Of a DNA stretch of 15,364 nucleotides, positions 8,050-15,183 are shown piece after piece. Location of the stretch: NCBI GenBank assembly GCA_050486105.1, contig JBJHCR010000144.1, forward strand, positions 1-15,364, written 5' to 3'. A program made the position numbers and the translations under genes. Source of the stretch: JAEXNA01 sp050486105. GTDB lineage: Bacteria; Vulcanimicrobiota; Xenobia; Xenobiales; JADMJV01. Each line of letters opens with the position of its first letter. The first letter of the stretch is position 1. The notes under the pieces were generated by a model that saw only the letters and a program-made list of their open reading frames with translations, ran no database searches and had not been told where the DNA came from.

Positions 8050-8583
8050 TTAGCCTTGCAAGAGGGCTTTGAGCTTTTTCCTACCGTAGTGCAGCCGAGA
8101 GCGCACAGTTCCCAAGGGTATTCGTAGGGCGAAGGCCACTTCTTCGTAAGACAAACCCAAGAAGTCGCGCATCACTAAGATATGGCGATCGTCAGGGTTC
8201 ATCTCCTGTAAGGCTGCCCTGAGGTCTAGGCGACCGCTCAGCTCTGCAGTGGGATCGCAACCGACCTCTAAAGGCATCTCCCCGTCCTTACCGCGCTGAG
8301 CCTTTGCTCTAAGTTCCGAGCAGACGTGCACCGTGATCCTCAGCAACCAGGCTCGGAAAGCTTCAGGACATCTCAGATAACGCAGTTTTTGGAAGACTAC
8401 CAAATACGTCTCCTGGACGGCATCGTCGGCCATATGAGGTGGGACCAGAGGGTTGGCTGTCTTGTAAACCAACATTTGAGTTCGTTGCACCAGGGTCTCG
8501 AAGGCCGAGCGGTCTCCCTTCTGGGCCTGAACCACCCAGGTTTCCAAGGGCAAGTTGTCGTTGACTTTCATGACGGCGTTCAT
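8050..8583 (-). CDS. ECF-type RNA polymerase sigma factor
   Basis: 177 residues, sigma-70 family, ECF group (regions 2 and 4 only). Region 2 spans about 26-90, with the core-binding and -10 recognition helix DDAVQETYLVVFQKL (53-67) and FRAWLLRITVHVC. Region 4 spans about 120-175, with the helix-turn-helix LSYEEVAFALRIPLGTVRSRLHYGRKKL that reads the -35 element. The 40-residue linker lacks any extra domain. Its ATG overlaps the TGA of the preceding membrane protein gene (ATGA). There is no obvious ribosome-binding sequence, so translation probably depends on coupling to that gene. No gene with a zinc anti-sigma motif (HxxxCxxC) is nearby; the membrane protein upstream is the candidate controller. 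A second in-frame ATG at codon 5 is possible. Confidence 0.93.
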   Translation of the reverse strand: MNAVMKVNDNLPLETWVVQAQKGDRSAFETLVQRTQMLVYKTANPLVPPHMADDAVQETYLVVFQKLRYLRCPEAFRAWLLRITVHVCSELRAKAQRGKDGEMPLEVGCDPTAELSGRLDLRAALQEMNPDDRHILVMRDFLGLSYEEVAFALRIPLGTVRSRLHYGRKKLKALLQG

Positions 8584-10259
8584 GGCTTCACGATCCAGGC
8601 GAAGTCGGGTTTCCCGTCCCTTGGCAAGGAGTAGAGATTTGCGTGATCGGCGAAGCCGTATTCAGCATTAGGAACACTCCAAACCCAGCGTGAGAGATCC
8701 TTGGTTAGGGTGAGACTCGAGCTAAGCTGCTGAAGTTGGTCGGGCCAAACTCCGTGCTCTCGATGATACAGACGCAGGGCCACCAGGAGTTCTGCCGCTT
8801 CAAAGACTGAGATTTGGAGACTGATATTGTCCAGCAGCTTAGCCAGGACAGCCTGTTCGTGATTGTACTTCGAGGCTCGCAAGTTGGAGAGGTGTTCTTC
8901 GAGGTATAACCTTCGTTCTTCTAATGCCAGGTCGGCAATCTCAGAGTTATGCTTAAAATAGGCCTTGAGAATGTCACCGGTTCTTTGGTTCACAATCATC
9001 GAGGTGGGTGACCAGGCGACCTCTGTACCCAGAACCATCAGCGGCCGTGGGGATGGGTCATCGTCGCTGCGAAAGTAGTAGGGGTTCAGCAAGTCCAACA
9101 CAGCGAACTCCGATCGCTCTTGGTTTTCTTGAACCTTGGCGACCAGTGACAAGAGTTGTTCGGAAGTGCTCGCCAAGGTTTCATCAGTGAGAGGATCGGC
9201 AGCCAGGCCGGGCAGCACTTTCCATATGATAGTACGGTAAGCTAGGTGGCAGTAGAAGTGGTCTACGGCGACTTCGGCAATTCTGACCGACAGTGCAACC
9301 TGATCTTCGGGAAGCTCATTTGTCGCCCGGTCCAAGAGGTGGAGCACATTGAGGATATGCACATCGTGGCCAAGTTGGAAAGGGTATTCGGTGAACTTCA
9401 ACAGGTCTTCTGCGACCCGTTTCTTGCTGTGGTTTTCGGCTGCCCTTAAGGCGAATGCGAAGTCTTTGATGTCCCTGTTCCTGATGATTCGGGAGTTAGG
9501 TGGTCTGACCAGCTCGTTTCGAATTTTGTCCGTTTCGGCAACCCAGGAAGACATCTCCGGGGTCAAAGTGGAGCGGTAGGTTCCATAAATGAGGGTAGTA
9601 AGAGGCAACACAGCCAAGAATAAGAGGGCCAGAATCCGCGAAATCGTCCCCGGGCTTTTCGGATCCAACCAATAGGATCTCTTGGAAATCAGCGCGACCA
9701 AACCAACCATGGTACCAGCCAAAGCAAAATGGCCCAGGAGCCAGGGAAACTGGTAATAGGATTCTAGGCCAGTTTGGAGTTCGTCGGCTCGATAGAGCCA
9801 AAATTCCGGAATGTCCCAGTTCAGTCTCCAATTATTGGGTCCAACAGCTTTGTTGGTTGCAAAGCTAGCGGCTTGGGCTGCTACCACTCCCCAAAGACCA
9901 GCCAAAGCGGTAGCTCCCAGAACGGCAAACCAAGGTCTCTTGAGGGTTTGAGGCCAAACTAGGGCTCGCAAGGGCAAAGTCAGAACGGCGCTCAGCAGTA
10001 GGGCGCCTATGAGAGTAAATCCGTTACTACTGCCTATGACACTCCAAGAGACGTAGCTCAACAAGGCGAAGCAGGGAACGGTGCCCGCCAGAATATGCAA
10101 CTTAAGGGTGCTGATTAGGCGGTTCTCAAGCTGAGGCTCAGGAGGAAGATCGATGGTGAGTTCAGGGGTGAGTGACTCCAGGTCTTCGCCTAAAGCAAAC
10201 TCGCTCCAGAGGTTTGCCATTTCTAAATCTTCGTTTTCCAGGTTGGGGGTTGTTTTCAC
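8580..10259 (-). CDS. Unrecognised five-TM membrane protein with large C-terminal domain, candidate sigma controller
   Basis: 559 residues; no family recognised over most of its length. The first 50 residues are acidic and soluble. Five hydrophobic helices follow at about 54-76, 81-101, 110-133, 172-192 and 207-227. Then comes a soluble domain of about 330 residues, which the odd helix count would place in the periplasm if the N-terminus is cytoplasmic. Near the C-terminus, AAELLVALRLYHREHGVWPDQLQQL resembles a motif (roughly LxxYRxEHGxYPxxLxxL) that I associate with secreted or membrane proteins of several environmental phyla. The start is GTG, chosen because AAGGAG (10265-10270) lies 5 nt upstream; the ATG at codon 14 lacks such a site. 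The stop overlaps the sigma factor start (ATGA). The topology and coupling suggest it senses envelope state and controls the sigma factor, but it has no zinc anti-sigma motif. Confidence 0.8.
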   Translation of the reverse strand: MKTTPNLENEDLEMANLWSEFALGEDLESLTPELTIDLPPEPQLENRLISTLKLHILAGTVPCFALLSYVSWSVIGSSNGFTLIGALLLSAVLTLPLRALVWPQTLKRPWFAVLGATALAGLWGVVAAQAASFATNKAVGPNNWRLNWDIPEFWLYRADELQTGLESYYQFPWLLGHFALAGTMVGLVALISKRSYWLDPKSPGTISRILALLFLAVLPLTTLIYGTYRSTLTPEMSSWVAETDKIRNELVRPPNSRIIRNRDIKDFAFALRAAENHSKKRVAEDLLKFTEYPFQLGHDVHILNVLHLLDRATNELPEDQVALSVRIAEVAVDHFYCHLAYRTIIWKVLPGLAADPLTDETLASTSEQLLSLVAKVQENQERSEFAVLDLLNPYYFRSDDDPSPRPLMVLGTEVAWSPTSMIVNQRTGDILKAYFKHNSEIADLALEERRLYLEEHLSNLRASKYNHEQAVLAKLLDNISLQISVFEAAELLVALRLYHREHGVWPDQLQQLSSSLTLTKDLSRWVWSVPNAEYGFADHANLYSLPRDGKPDFAWIVKP

Positions 10260-10264
10260 GTCTG

Positions 10265-10270
10265 CTCCTT
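10265..10270 (-). promoter_or_regulatory. Ribosome-binding site deciding a GTG start
   Basis: AAGGAG on the minus strand lies 5 nt before the GTG at 10259-10257. It is the best Shine-Dalgarno in the region and fixes the first gene of the four-gene operon to a GTG start. The gap to the divergent hydrolase (10260-10395) must hold the promoters of both directions; I see no clear -10/-35 pair. Confidence 0.6.
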
Positions 10271-10395
10271 CGAAGTTGTTCGCGCCTCACTGATCAATTC
10301 AGCTTAGCCCCAAATTTTTGCTGTTCGGTCAAGAGAGGGACCGGCCGGGCAAAAAGTTCAAAAGGGGCAAAAAAAAAATCTCAGAATGCTCAGAG

Positions 10396-11169
10396 ATGAG
10401 CATTGTGGACCATATTCTCAATCATCAGGTGATCGGCGAGCGCTATTTCTTTCCCCGTTCAGGTAGGCCGCCTGAGGCTCGAGAGTTTGTCGCAGATGAC
10501 GGCACTTTGCTCTGCTGCCTTGAGCACCGCCCCCACAACGACGCCAGGACACTGGTTCATTTCCATGGTAACGGTGAGATCGTCACCGACTACCTTCAGG
10601 ACTACCTAGAGGCTGTTTCAGCCCTTGGGGTCAATCTGCTGATGGTCGAATATCGGGGTTACGGCGGTTCTGGAGGGGTTCCTGAACTGGGAAAAATGCT
10701 TCAAGATGTCCACTCAGTGCGTCACCAGTGCGGGCTAGCTTCCGAGCAAGTCGTGCTTTACGGGCGTTCGGTGGGGGCCATCTTCGCCGTGGAATGGGTC
10801 TCACAGGCGCCAGATGTGGCCGGGTTGATCTTGGAGAGCGGAGTGGCTGACCCCTTGCAACGCCTGTTGCTGCGATTGGAGCCCGAAGAACTCGGAGTGG
10901 ATCTCCAGACTCTGCAGTCGGTTTGCGCTCAGCGTCTTTCCCATCGGGACAAGTTGTCTCAATACTTCGGTCCGCTGCTCCTTCTTCATGCCCAAGGGGA
11001 TACTCTGGTCGGCCCTGAGCACGCTCGCTGGCACCATCAGTGGGCGGTGACCCAAAAGAAGGAATTGGTCCTTTTCTCAAAAGGAGATCACAACACCATA
11101 CTTGCTGCTAACTGGGAGCAGTACCTTGAACAGCTCGAAGCATTCTTTCAAGGAACGGCTGAGCGCTGA
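10396..11169 (+). CDS. Alpha/beta hydrolase (Bem46/ABHD13-like)
   Basis: 257 residues from the ATG at 10396. Serine hydrolase fold: the oxyanion strand-turn is HFHGNGE (55-61), followed by MVEYRGYGGSGG, the nucleophile elbow GRSVGA with S125, the acid in LLLHAQGDTLVG (D202) and the base in SKGDHNT (H232), so the catalytic triad is complete. HGNGE and EYRGYGGS are characteristic of the Bem46/ABHD13-type group. There is no signal peptide and it is likely cytoplasmic. Substrate unknown; ester, thioester or lipid hydrolysis is typical. An in-frame TTG start at 10318 would add a Lys/Arg-rich tail of 26 residues, encoded in part by an A-run, which I consider unlikely. No good ribosome-binding site precedes the ATG. 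The gene ends 7 nt from the convergent marR-type gene. Confidence 0.88.
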   Translation: MSIVDHILNHQVIGERYFFPRSGRPPEAREFVADDGTLLCCLEHRPHNDARTLVHFHGNGEIVTDYLQDYLEAVSALGVNLLMVEYRGYGGSGGVPELGKMLQDVHSVRHQCGLASEQVVLYGRSVGAIFAVEWVSQAPDVAGLILESGVADPLQRLLLRLEPEELGVDLQTLQSVCAQRLSHRDKLSQYFGPLLLLHAQGDTLVGPEHARWHHQWAVTQKKELVLFSKGDHNTILAANWEQYLEQLEAFFQGTAER

Positions 11170-11176
11170 GCTTCAG

Positions 11177-11683
11177 CTAGGTCCAGCCCTCGAGTTTTTC
11201 AAGCTCCAGGACAAGTTTACGCAGCAAACGGGTGAGGTCCGCGTGCTCCTGCTCGTCGAAGATCTCGAACACCGGTTTCAGGAACTCTATTCGACCTTGC
11301 ACGGCTTCCCTTGAGAGGCGAAGACCTTCGTCGGTCAAGATGACCGCAATACTGCGCTTGTCCTCGCTGGACTGTTGACGAGAGATCAGGCCTCGCTGCT
11401 CCAGTCGGTTCAATCGGTTGGTGACCGCTCCAGAGGTCAAGAAGCAGTTGCGCATCAGTTGGGTTGGAGTTTGAGTATACGGCGGGCCGCTTCGATACAG
11501 CGAGGCCAAGACGTCGAATCCCCAGATCTGTAAATCGTGCTGAACCAAGTAGCGATCAATACGCCGTTCCAGGTGCCGATGCAGCACGAAGACCCGTCCC
11601 CCAATCTCAAGGCCGGTGGTGTCCAGCTCCGGGTCAACTCTTGCCCAGTCTGCGACCACCTCATCAATATAATCTTCTCCCAT
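11177..11683 (-). CDS. MarR-family transcriptional regulator
   Basis: 168 residues, a dimeric winged helix-turn-helix DNA-binding protein, usually a repressor released by small ligands or oxidants. The N-terminal dimerisation helices are followed by the wHTH at about 72-120: TPTQLMRNCFLTSGAVTNRLNRLEQRGL contains the recognition helix, and SEDKRSIAVILTDEG the wing with the conserved D-x-R (D108, R110). Long C-terminal helices end in a Leu/Glu/Lys-rich segment. C80 in the recognition region is a possible redox-sensitive residue, but this is speculation. The start was chosen at 11683 because AAGAGG (11691-11696) lies 7 nt upstream; longer readings, up to 11899, run into the ligA gene on the opposite strand. 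Inverted repeats at 11699-11716 and 11728-11745 lie in its upstream gap and may be its own operator. Confidence 0.92.
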   Translation of the reverse strand: MGEDYIDEVVADWARVDPELDTTGLEIGGRVFVLHRHLERRIDRYLVQHDLQIWGFDVLASLYRSGPPYTQTPTQLMRNCFLTSGAVTNRLNRLEQRGLISRQQSSEDKRSIAVILTDEGLRLSREAVQGRIEFLKPVFEIFDEQEHADLTRLLRKLVLELEKLEGWT

Positions 11684-11690
11684 ATCTTTG

Positions 11691-11696
11691 CCTCTT
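11691..11696 (-). promoter_or_regulatory. Ribosome-binding site of the marR-type gene
   Basis: AAGAGG on the minus strand, 7 nt before the ATG at 11683-11681. It selects this start over in-frame ATGs further upstream. Confidence 0.5.
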
Positions 11697-11698
11697 AG

Positions 11699-11716
11699 AC
11701 CCATTCCCAAATGGGT
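11699..11716. promoter_or_regulatory. Candidate MarR operator (inverted repeat)
   Basis: ACCCATTCCCAAATGGGT has perfect 7-bp arms (ACCCATT/AATGGGT) around CCCA, 15 nt upstream of the marR-type start and next to its ribosome-binding site. An 18-bp dyad at this position fits autorepression by a dimeric MarR protein. It could instead act as an mRNA hairpin. Confidence 0.4.
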
Positions 11717-11727
11717 AATTCCGTCTT

Positions 11728-11745
11728 GAAGGGAACAGACCCTTC
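11728..11745. promoter_or_regulatory. Second inverted repeat in the marR-ligA gap
   Basis: GAAGGG and CCCTTC (6-bp perfect arms) flank AACAGA. A direct repeat TCTTGA at 11724-11729 and 11744-11749 is spaced by 20 bp, two helical turns. It lies between divergent genes, so it could serve either promoter. The role is inferred. Confidence 0.3.
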
Positions 11746-11815
11746 TTGATTCGGACTCACTGATTGGGATCGGTCCGAGCCAGGAACCGAGGGGCCTGCT
11801 GGGAAACCTCCTCGG

Positions 11816-13853
11816 GTGAGTATCCAAGGAGAGTTGAATCCAGCCCAAAGGGCCGACGAACTGCGGAAGCAGATCCATTACCACAACGAGCGTTATCACA
11901 CCCTCGATGACCCTGAGATCGCAGATGCTGAGTACGATGCTCTCGTTCGCGAACTCCTGGAGCTAGAGGAATTGCATCCGGACCTGGTCACTGCAGACTC
12001 CCCCAGCAGGTCGGTGGGTGCGTCACCATCTCAACTGTTCACCCCCGTTGCTCACCTTAGCCCTATGATGAGTTTGGATAACGCCATTTCGCCTGAGGAG
12101 TTGGTAGCCTGGCGTATTCGCATGGATCGCTTTCTGGACCAGGACCCAACTTACGTGTGCGAGCTAAAGCTCGATGGTCTGGCTGTATCCTTGCTCTACG
12201 AGGATGGTCGCCTGCTCAGGGCAGCCACCCGGGGTGATGGTCGAGTGGGAGAGGATATCACCGCAAATGTCTTGACGATCGAGGCCATCCCCAAGACTTT
12301 GAAGCAGAGCCGGCCTCCTCGTTCGATGGAGGTTCGCGGAGAGATCTTTATGCCGATCTCGTCGTTTGAAGCGCTCAATCGAAGGCAGGCAGAATGCGGG
12401 GGCAAGCTTTTCGCCAACCCTCGCAATGCCGCAGCTGGGTCTTTGCGCCAAAAGGATTCCACCATCACCGCTCAGAGGGGGCTATCCTTTTTCGCCTATC
12501 AACTAGGGGAAGTCGAGGGTGGGCCTAGGTTCGACTTCCACCAGCATACTCTAAATTTTCTCAAAGATGCAGGCTTACCCGTAAGCGAAGCCACCAGGGT
12601 GGAAAATTCCCTGGAAGGGGTCCACGAATACTGCCGTTATTGGCAAGATCATCGCCATCAGAACGACTTCGAGATCGATGGGGTGGTGATCAAGGTGGAC
12701 AACCTGGCCCAGAGAGAGGAACTGGGGGCCACTTCGAAGGCACCGCGTTGGGCCATCGCCTTCAAGTTCCCCCCCGAAGAACGCACCACCAAGCTCTTGG
12801 ACATCAAAGTTTCCATCGGTCGCTCCGGCAAGGCCACTCCGTTTGCCGTTCTGGAACCGGTATTCGTCGGGGGTTCAACAGTGGGCATGGCCACCTTGCA
12901 CAACGAAGATCAGGTGGCTCAGAAGGATGTGCGTCCTGGAGACACGGTCATAGTGCGCAAGGCTGGCGACGTGATTCCCGAGGTGGTGGGTCCGGTCGTA
13001 TCCTTGCGTCGTCAAGGACTCGAACCCTGGGTTTTTCCGGACCGCTGCCCGGAGTGCCAGGCCCCATTGNNNNNNNNNNCACCAGGGCGAGAGCGACACC
13101 TACTGCACCGGGGCCGACTGTCCCAAGCGGCAAGAGCAAAGGATCGCTCATTTTGCCAGTCGTCAGGCCATGGATATTGAACACTTGGGAGAACGAACCA
13201 CAGCCTTGTTTCTGCAGCTTGGACTAATTCAAGATGTGGCCGACCTATATTGCTTAGAGTTTGACCGTATCGAGGCACTCGAGGGTTGGGGTCCTCAGTC
13301 GGTGGCAAACCTAAGGAACGCTCTCGAGCTCTCTAAAGAGCGCCCTTTGGCAAACCTCCTGTTCGGACTGGGCATTCGACATTTGGGTGCCACCGGATCA
13401 CGATTGCTGGCCCAGGCTTTTGGCCACCTGGACCGTATCCTAGAGGCAGGTCCTGAGGAGATCGCCTCAGTAGATGGAATCGGGCCCATCATCGCCGAGA
13501 GCGTCCACGGTTTTTTCTCCCAGGACAAGACCCGAGAGTTGCTCGAGCGGTTGCGGGATTTCGGTTTGAATTTTCAAGGTCCCGAAGCTCCTCAGGTGCC
13601 CCAAACTTTGACCGGGATGTCCGTGGTGGTCAGCGGAACCCTTGAGGGATTCTCTCGCGATGGAGCCAGCGAAGCGATCAAGACTCGGGGGGGCAAAAGC
13701 CCCGGAAGCGTGTCCAAGAAAACCACGGCCCTGGTGGTGGGGGAGGCCCCCGGAGCCTCTAAGCTCACTAAAGCCCAGGCTCTGGGGGTTCCCATTTTGG
13801 ACGAGGCAGGCTTCGTTCAACTGCTGGAAACCGGTGAGTTGCCCCAGACTTAG
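11816..13853 (+). CDS. ligA: NAD+-dependent DNA ligase LigA (interrupted by a 10-N assembly gap)
   Basis: LigA seals nicks in replication and repair, using NAD+ to adenylate its lysine. Domains in order: the Ia NAD+-binding domain (HNERYHTLDDPEIADAEYD), the adenylation domain with the KLDG motif (K118), the motifs RGDGRVGEDIT and NPRNAAAGSLRQ, the OB fold (GRSGKATPFAVLEPV), a Cys4 zinc finger (CPEC before the gap; the Cys residues of TYCTGADC after it), HhH repeats (MDIEHLGER, LGIRHLGATGSRLLA) and a C-terminal BRCT domain (LTGMSVVVSGTLEGFSRDGA). The start is GTG at 11816; no better start is in frame upstream. The 10 Ns at 13070-13079 put the two halves in different frames. Against E. coli LigA, exactly two residues are missing, which gives about 677 residues, normal for the family. 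I therefore regard the gene as intact. Confidence 0.95.
13070..13079. other. Assembly gap of 10 Ns inside ligA
   Basis: Ten Ns follow CPECQAPL and precede HQGESDTYC. The flanking reading frames differ by one base, and the alignment to the LigA zinc finger (CPVCGSDVERVEGEAVARC in E. coli) leaves room for two codons. The N count is thus probably a scaffolder placeholder for a true 6-nt gap. Confidence 0.85.
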
Positions 13854-14029
13854 CGCTCGTTTCGGCCTGTAGTCCCTTCAGGTTTCCCCATGCCTTAGGC
13901 CCTCTAGGCTCAAAAATACACATCCGGAGAGAAAAATCTGTTTCGCGCAGCTTGAAACGCTGCATGTCAACAGCTCCTGGTTCTGCAGATGGGGGAGGCG
14001 GTCGCCATAGGAACGAGAACAGACTGCCT

Positions 14030-14503
14030 ATGCTTCTCGCCATAGATCTCGGTGTAAGAACTGCCTGGGCGCTCTACGATGGGCAAGGCATTCTGAAGCG
14101 TTTCGAGAGCCGGAATTTCGGTCGTAAAGGACGCTTGCGCTCGGGGGTCTATGGAGTTATGGCATCCCTTCCCGAGGTGGAGGTGGTGGTGGCGGAAGGT
14201 CCCTGGTCTTTAGCGAAACTCTGGTTTAGTTGCCGAAGAGATTGGGAGACACAGTTGGTCACGGCAGAAATTTGGCGCCCGACCTTGTTCTGGCCCAGGC
14301 AGCGCCGAACGGCAAAGTTGGCCAAAAGCGAAGCCGTCAAGTTGGCCGCACAGTTGATTCGCCGAGACCGCCTCCCAGGTCAGGTCCCCGCCGGCGACGA
14401 CGCTGCCGAAGCTATCCTCCTGGGTTACTGGGCGGTTTGTCAGAGAGGTTGGAGAAACCAAGATGAGGAGCTTCAAGATGATCGAGATTTCCATCAATGG
14501 TGA
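14030..14503 (+). CDS. RuvC-like (RNase H fold) nuclease-family protein
   Basis: 157 residues from ATG 14030. The layout is that of the RuvC/YqgF superfamily. The first strand is MLLAIDLGVRTAWALYD, with D6 as the first metal ligand; the middle strand VEVVVAEGPW has E56; and the C-terminal helix AGDDAAEAILLGYW has D123/D124 with E127 where RuvC has its last two acids (DAADA). The Lys/Arg-rich stretch before it (about 83-115) resembles the region preceding that helix in phage and bacterial RuvC-like resolvases. It may cleave branched or other structured DNA or RNA; activity is inferred. It is much shorter than, or diverged from, canonical RuvC (about 170-180 residues). The start is uncertain: in-frame ATG 13964 and TTG 13952 would add a low-complexity Gly/Arg-rich head. 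It follows ligA after 176 nt and overlaps the next gene by 26 nt. Confidence 0.65.
   Translation: MLLAIDLGVRTAWALYDGQGILKRFESRNFGRKGRLRSGVYGVMASLPEVEVVVAEGPWSLAKLWFSCRRDWETQLVTAEIWRPTLFWPRQRRTAKLAKSEAVKLAAQLIRRDRLPGQVPAGDDAAEAILLGYWAVCQRGWRNQDEELQDDRDFHQW
14465..14470 (+). promoter_or_regulatory. Ribosome-binding site of the small Cys-tail protein gene
   Basis: GAGGAG lies 7 nt before the ATG at 14478, inside the end of the RuvC-like gene. It decides for 14478 over the in-frame ATG at 14463. Confidence 0.6.
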
Positions 14504-14708
14504 GATGGTGCAGACTGAACCAGGCTATCTTCTCGCCGACCTAGTCCCATCGATTCCATGGCTTATGGGGCGAGATGTGGTTTTCGAACAGGATGGCCGA
14601 GAGGTTCATCGAGCTCAAGCCGGACAGCGCTTGGCAACCCATGATCGGACCTGCGTGCACGGGTCCGAGTATGCTCCGGGCTTGGGTTATCCTTGCGGAC
14701 GCTGCTGA
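14478..14708 (+). CDS. Small protein with beta-grasp-like start and Cys-rich tail
   Basis: 76 residues; not assigned to a family. The first half (MIEISINGEMVQTEPGYLLADLV, then DVVFEQDGREV and AGQRL) resembles the strand-strand-helix start of beta-grasp proteins such as ThiS/MoaD sulfur carriers or 2Fe-2S ferredoxin-like domains. The tail does not fit either: it lacks the terminal Gly-Gly of ThiS/MoaD, and instead has C59 and a terminal CGRC (C73, C76), three cysteines rather than the four of a ferredoxin. A metal or redox role is conceivable. A strong ribosome-binding site and natural codon use argue that the gene is real. It overlaps the RuvC-like gene by 26 nt, so they share an operon. A frameshift near the 3' end cannot be excluded. 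Confidence 0.5.
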   Translation: MIEISINGEMVQTEPGYLLADLVPSIPWLMGRDVVFEQDGREVHRAQAGQRLATHDRTCVHGSEYAPGLGYPCGRC

Positions 14709-14760
14709 ACGGGAACCCAGAAAACAAGGAGTCCTTAGAATTTCAGGGTATCTCTTTCCC

Positions 14761-15183
14761 ATGACACAACAGAGCCAGAGTGACGTTTATCGGGAACCTC
14801 TTCGCTTTGGCGTTGACGGCTTGCCACCTGAAGAGGTCGAGATCACCAAACTGATCAACGCTCGACTTCAACGTGAGGACTGCCTAGAGTCGAGCTACCG
14901 GGAGACCAGCGCCTATCGGATCGCCGAGATCATGGTGGCGGCCAAGAAAATGTTCACCGTCACCCTACCTCGCCTCACCAACGTAAACGGAGAGTCCACC
15001 GCACCCATGGATGAAGACCTCTCCGGCTTGCGCATGACGTTCTTGCACCTTTGCGATCTGATGCACGACTTTGACAGCACTTTCTTGCAGGCCATGGGCC
15101 ATAGGCCCGAGGACCTCCCGGGCGTAGCTCAAGAAGATCAGGAATTGCTCGAAAACGAGGACGGGGAAACCGAGGAAGACTAG
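14761..15183 (+). CDS. Hypothetical soluble protein with acidic tail
   Basis: 140 residues from ATG 14761; family not recognised. It appears soluble and mostly helical: helices are likely at about 24-36 (EEVEITKLINARL), 46-61 (SAYRIAEIMVAAKKMF) and 85-108 (DLSGLRMTFLHLCDLMHDFDSTFL). The tail after residue 118 is strongly acidic and ends EDGETEED. There is no signal peptide or membrane segment. The start is uncertain because no good Shine-Dalgarno precedes 14761. The frame stays open upstream to 14575, but that part overlaps the 76-residue gene and reads unlike a protein core. It lies 52 nt after that gene, so it is probably the last gene of the ligA-side group, and is directly followed by the intron-like sequence. 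Function unknown. Confidence 0.6.
   Translation: MTQQSQSDVYREPLRFGVDGLPPEEVEITKLINARLQREDCLESSYRETSAYRIAEIMVAAKKMFTVTLPRLTNVNGESTAPMDEDLSGLRMTFLHLCDLMHDFDSTFLQAMGHRPEDLPGVAQEDQELLENEDGETEED

Noticed and set aside
10369..10378. Run of ten A residues as a possible slippage or regulatory element
   Set aside because: It lies in a non-coding gap before the preferred start, and nothing around it supports a programmed function.
10318..10395. TTG-initiated extension of the alpha/beta hydrolase
   Set aside because: The added 26 residues are a Lys/Arg-rich run over an A-tract, with no ribosome-binding site and no similarity to the fold; ATG 10396 is preferred.
11684..11899. N-terminal extension of the MarR-type regulator
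   Set aside because: It runs over the intergenic dyads and into the ligA start on the other strand; the ATG at 11683 has a proper ribosome-binding site.
11816..13853. ligA as a frameshifted pseudogene
   Set aside because: The frame change coincides with a run of Ns of arbitrary length; all domains and key residues on both sides are intact.
13945..13964. GCAGC/GCTGC hairpin after ligA as a terminator
   Set aside because: The stem has only 5 bp and no T-run follows it on either strand.
14575..14760. Upstream extension of the 140-residue orphan gene
   Set aside because: It overlaps the 76-residue gene, which has the better ribosome-binding site and codon use, and the extension shows no conserved-looking core.
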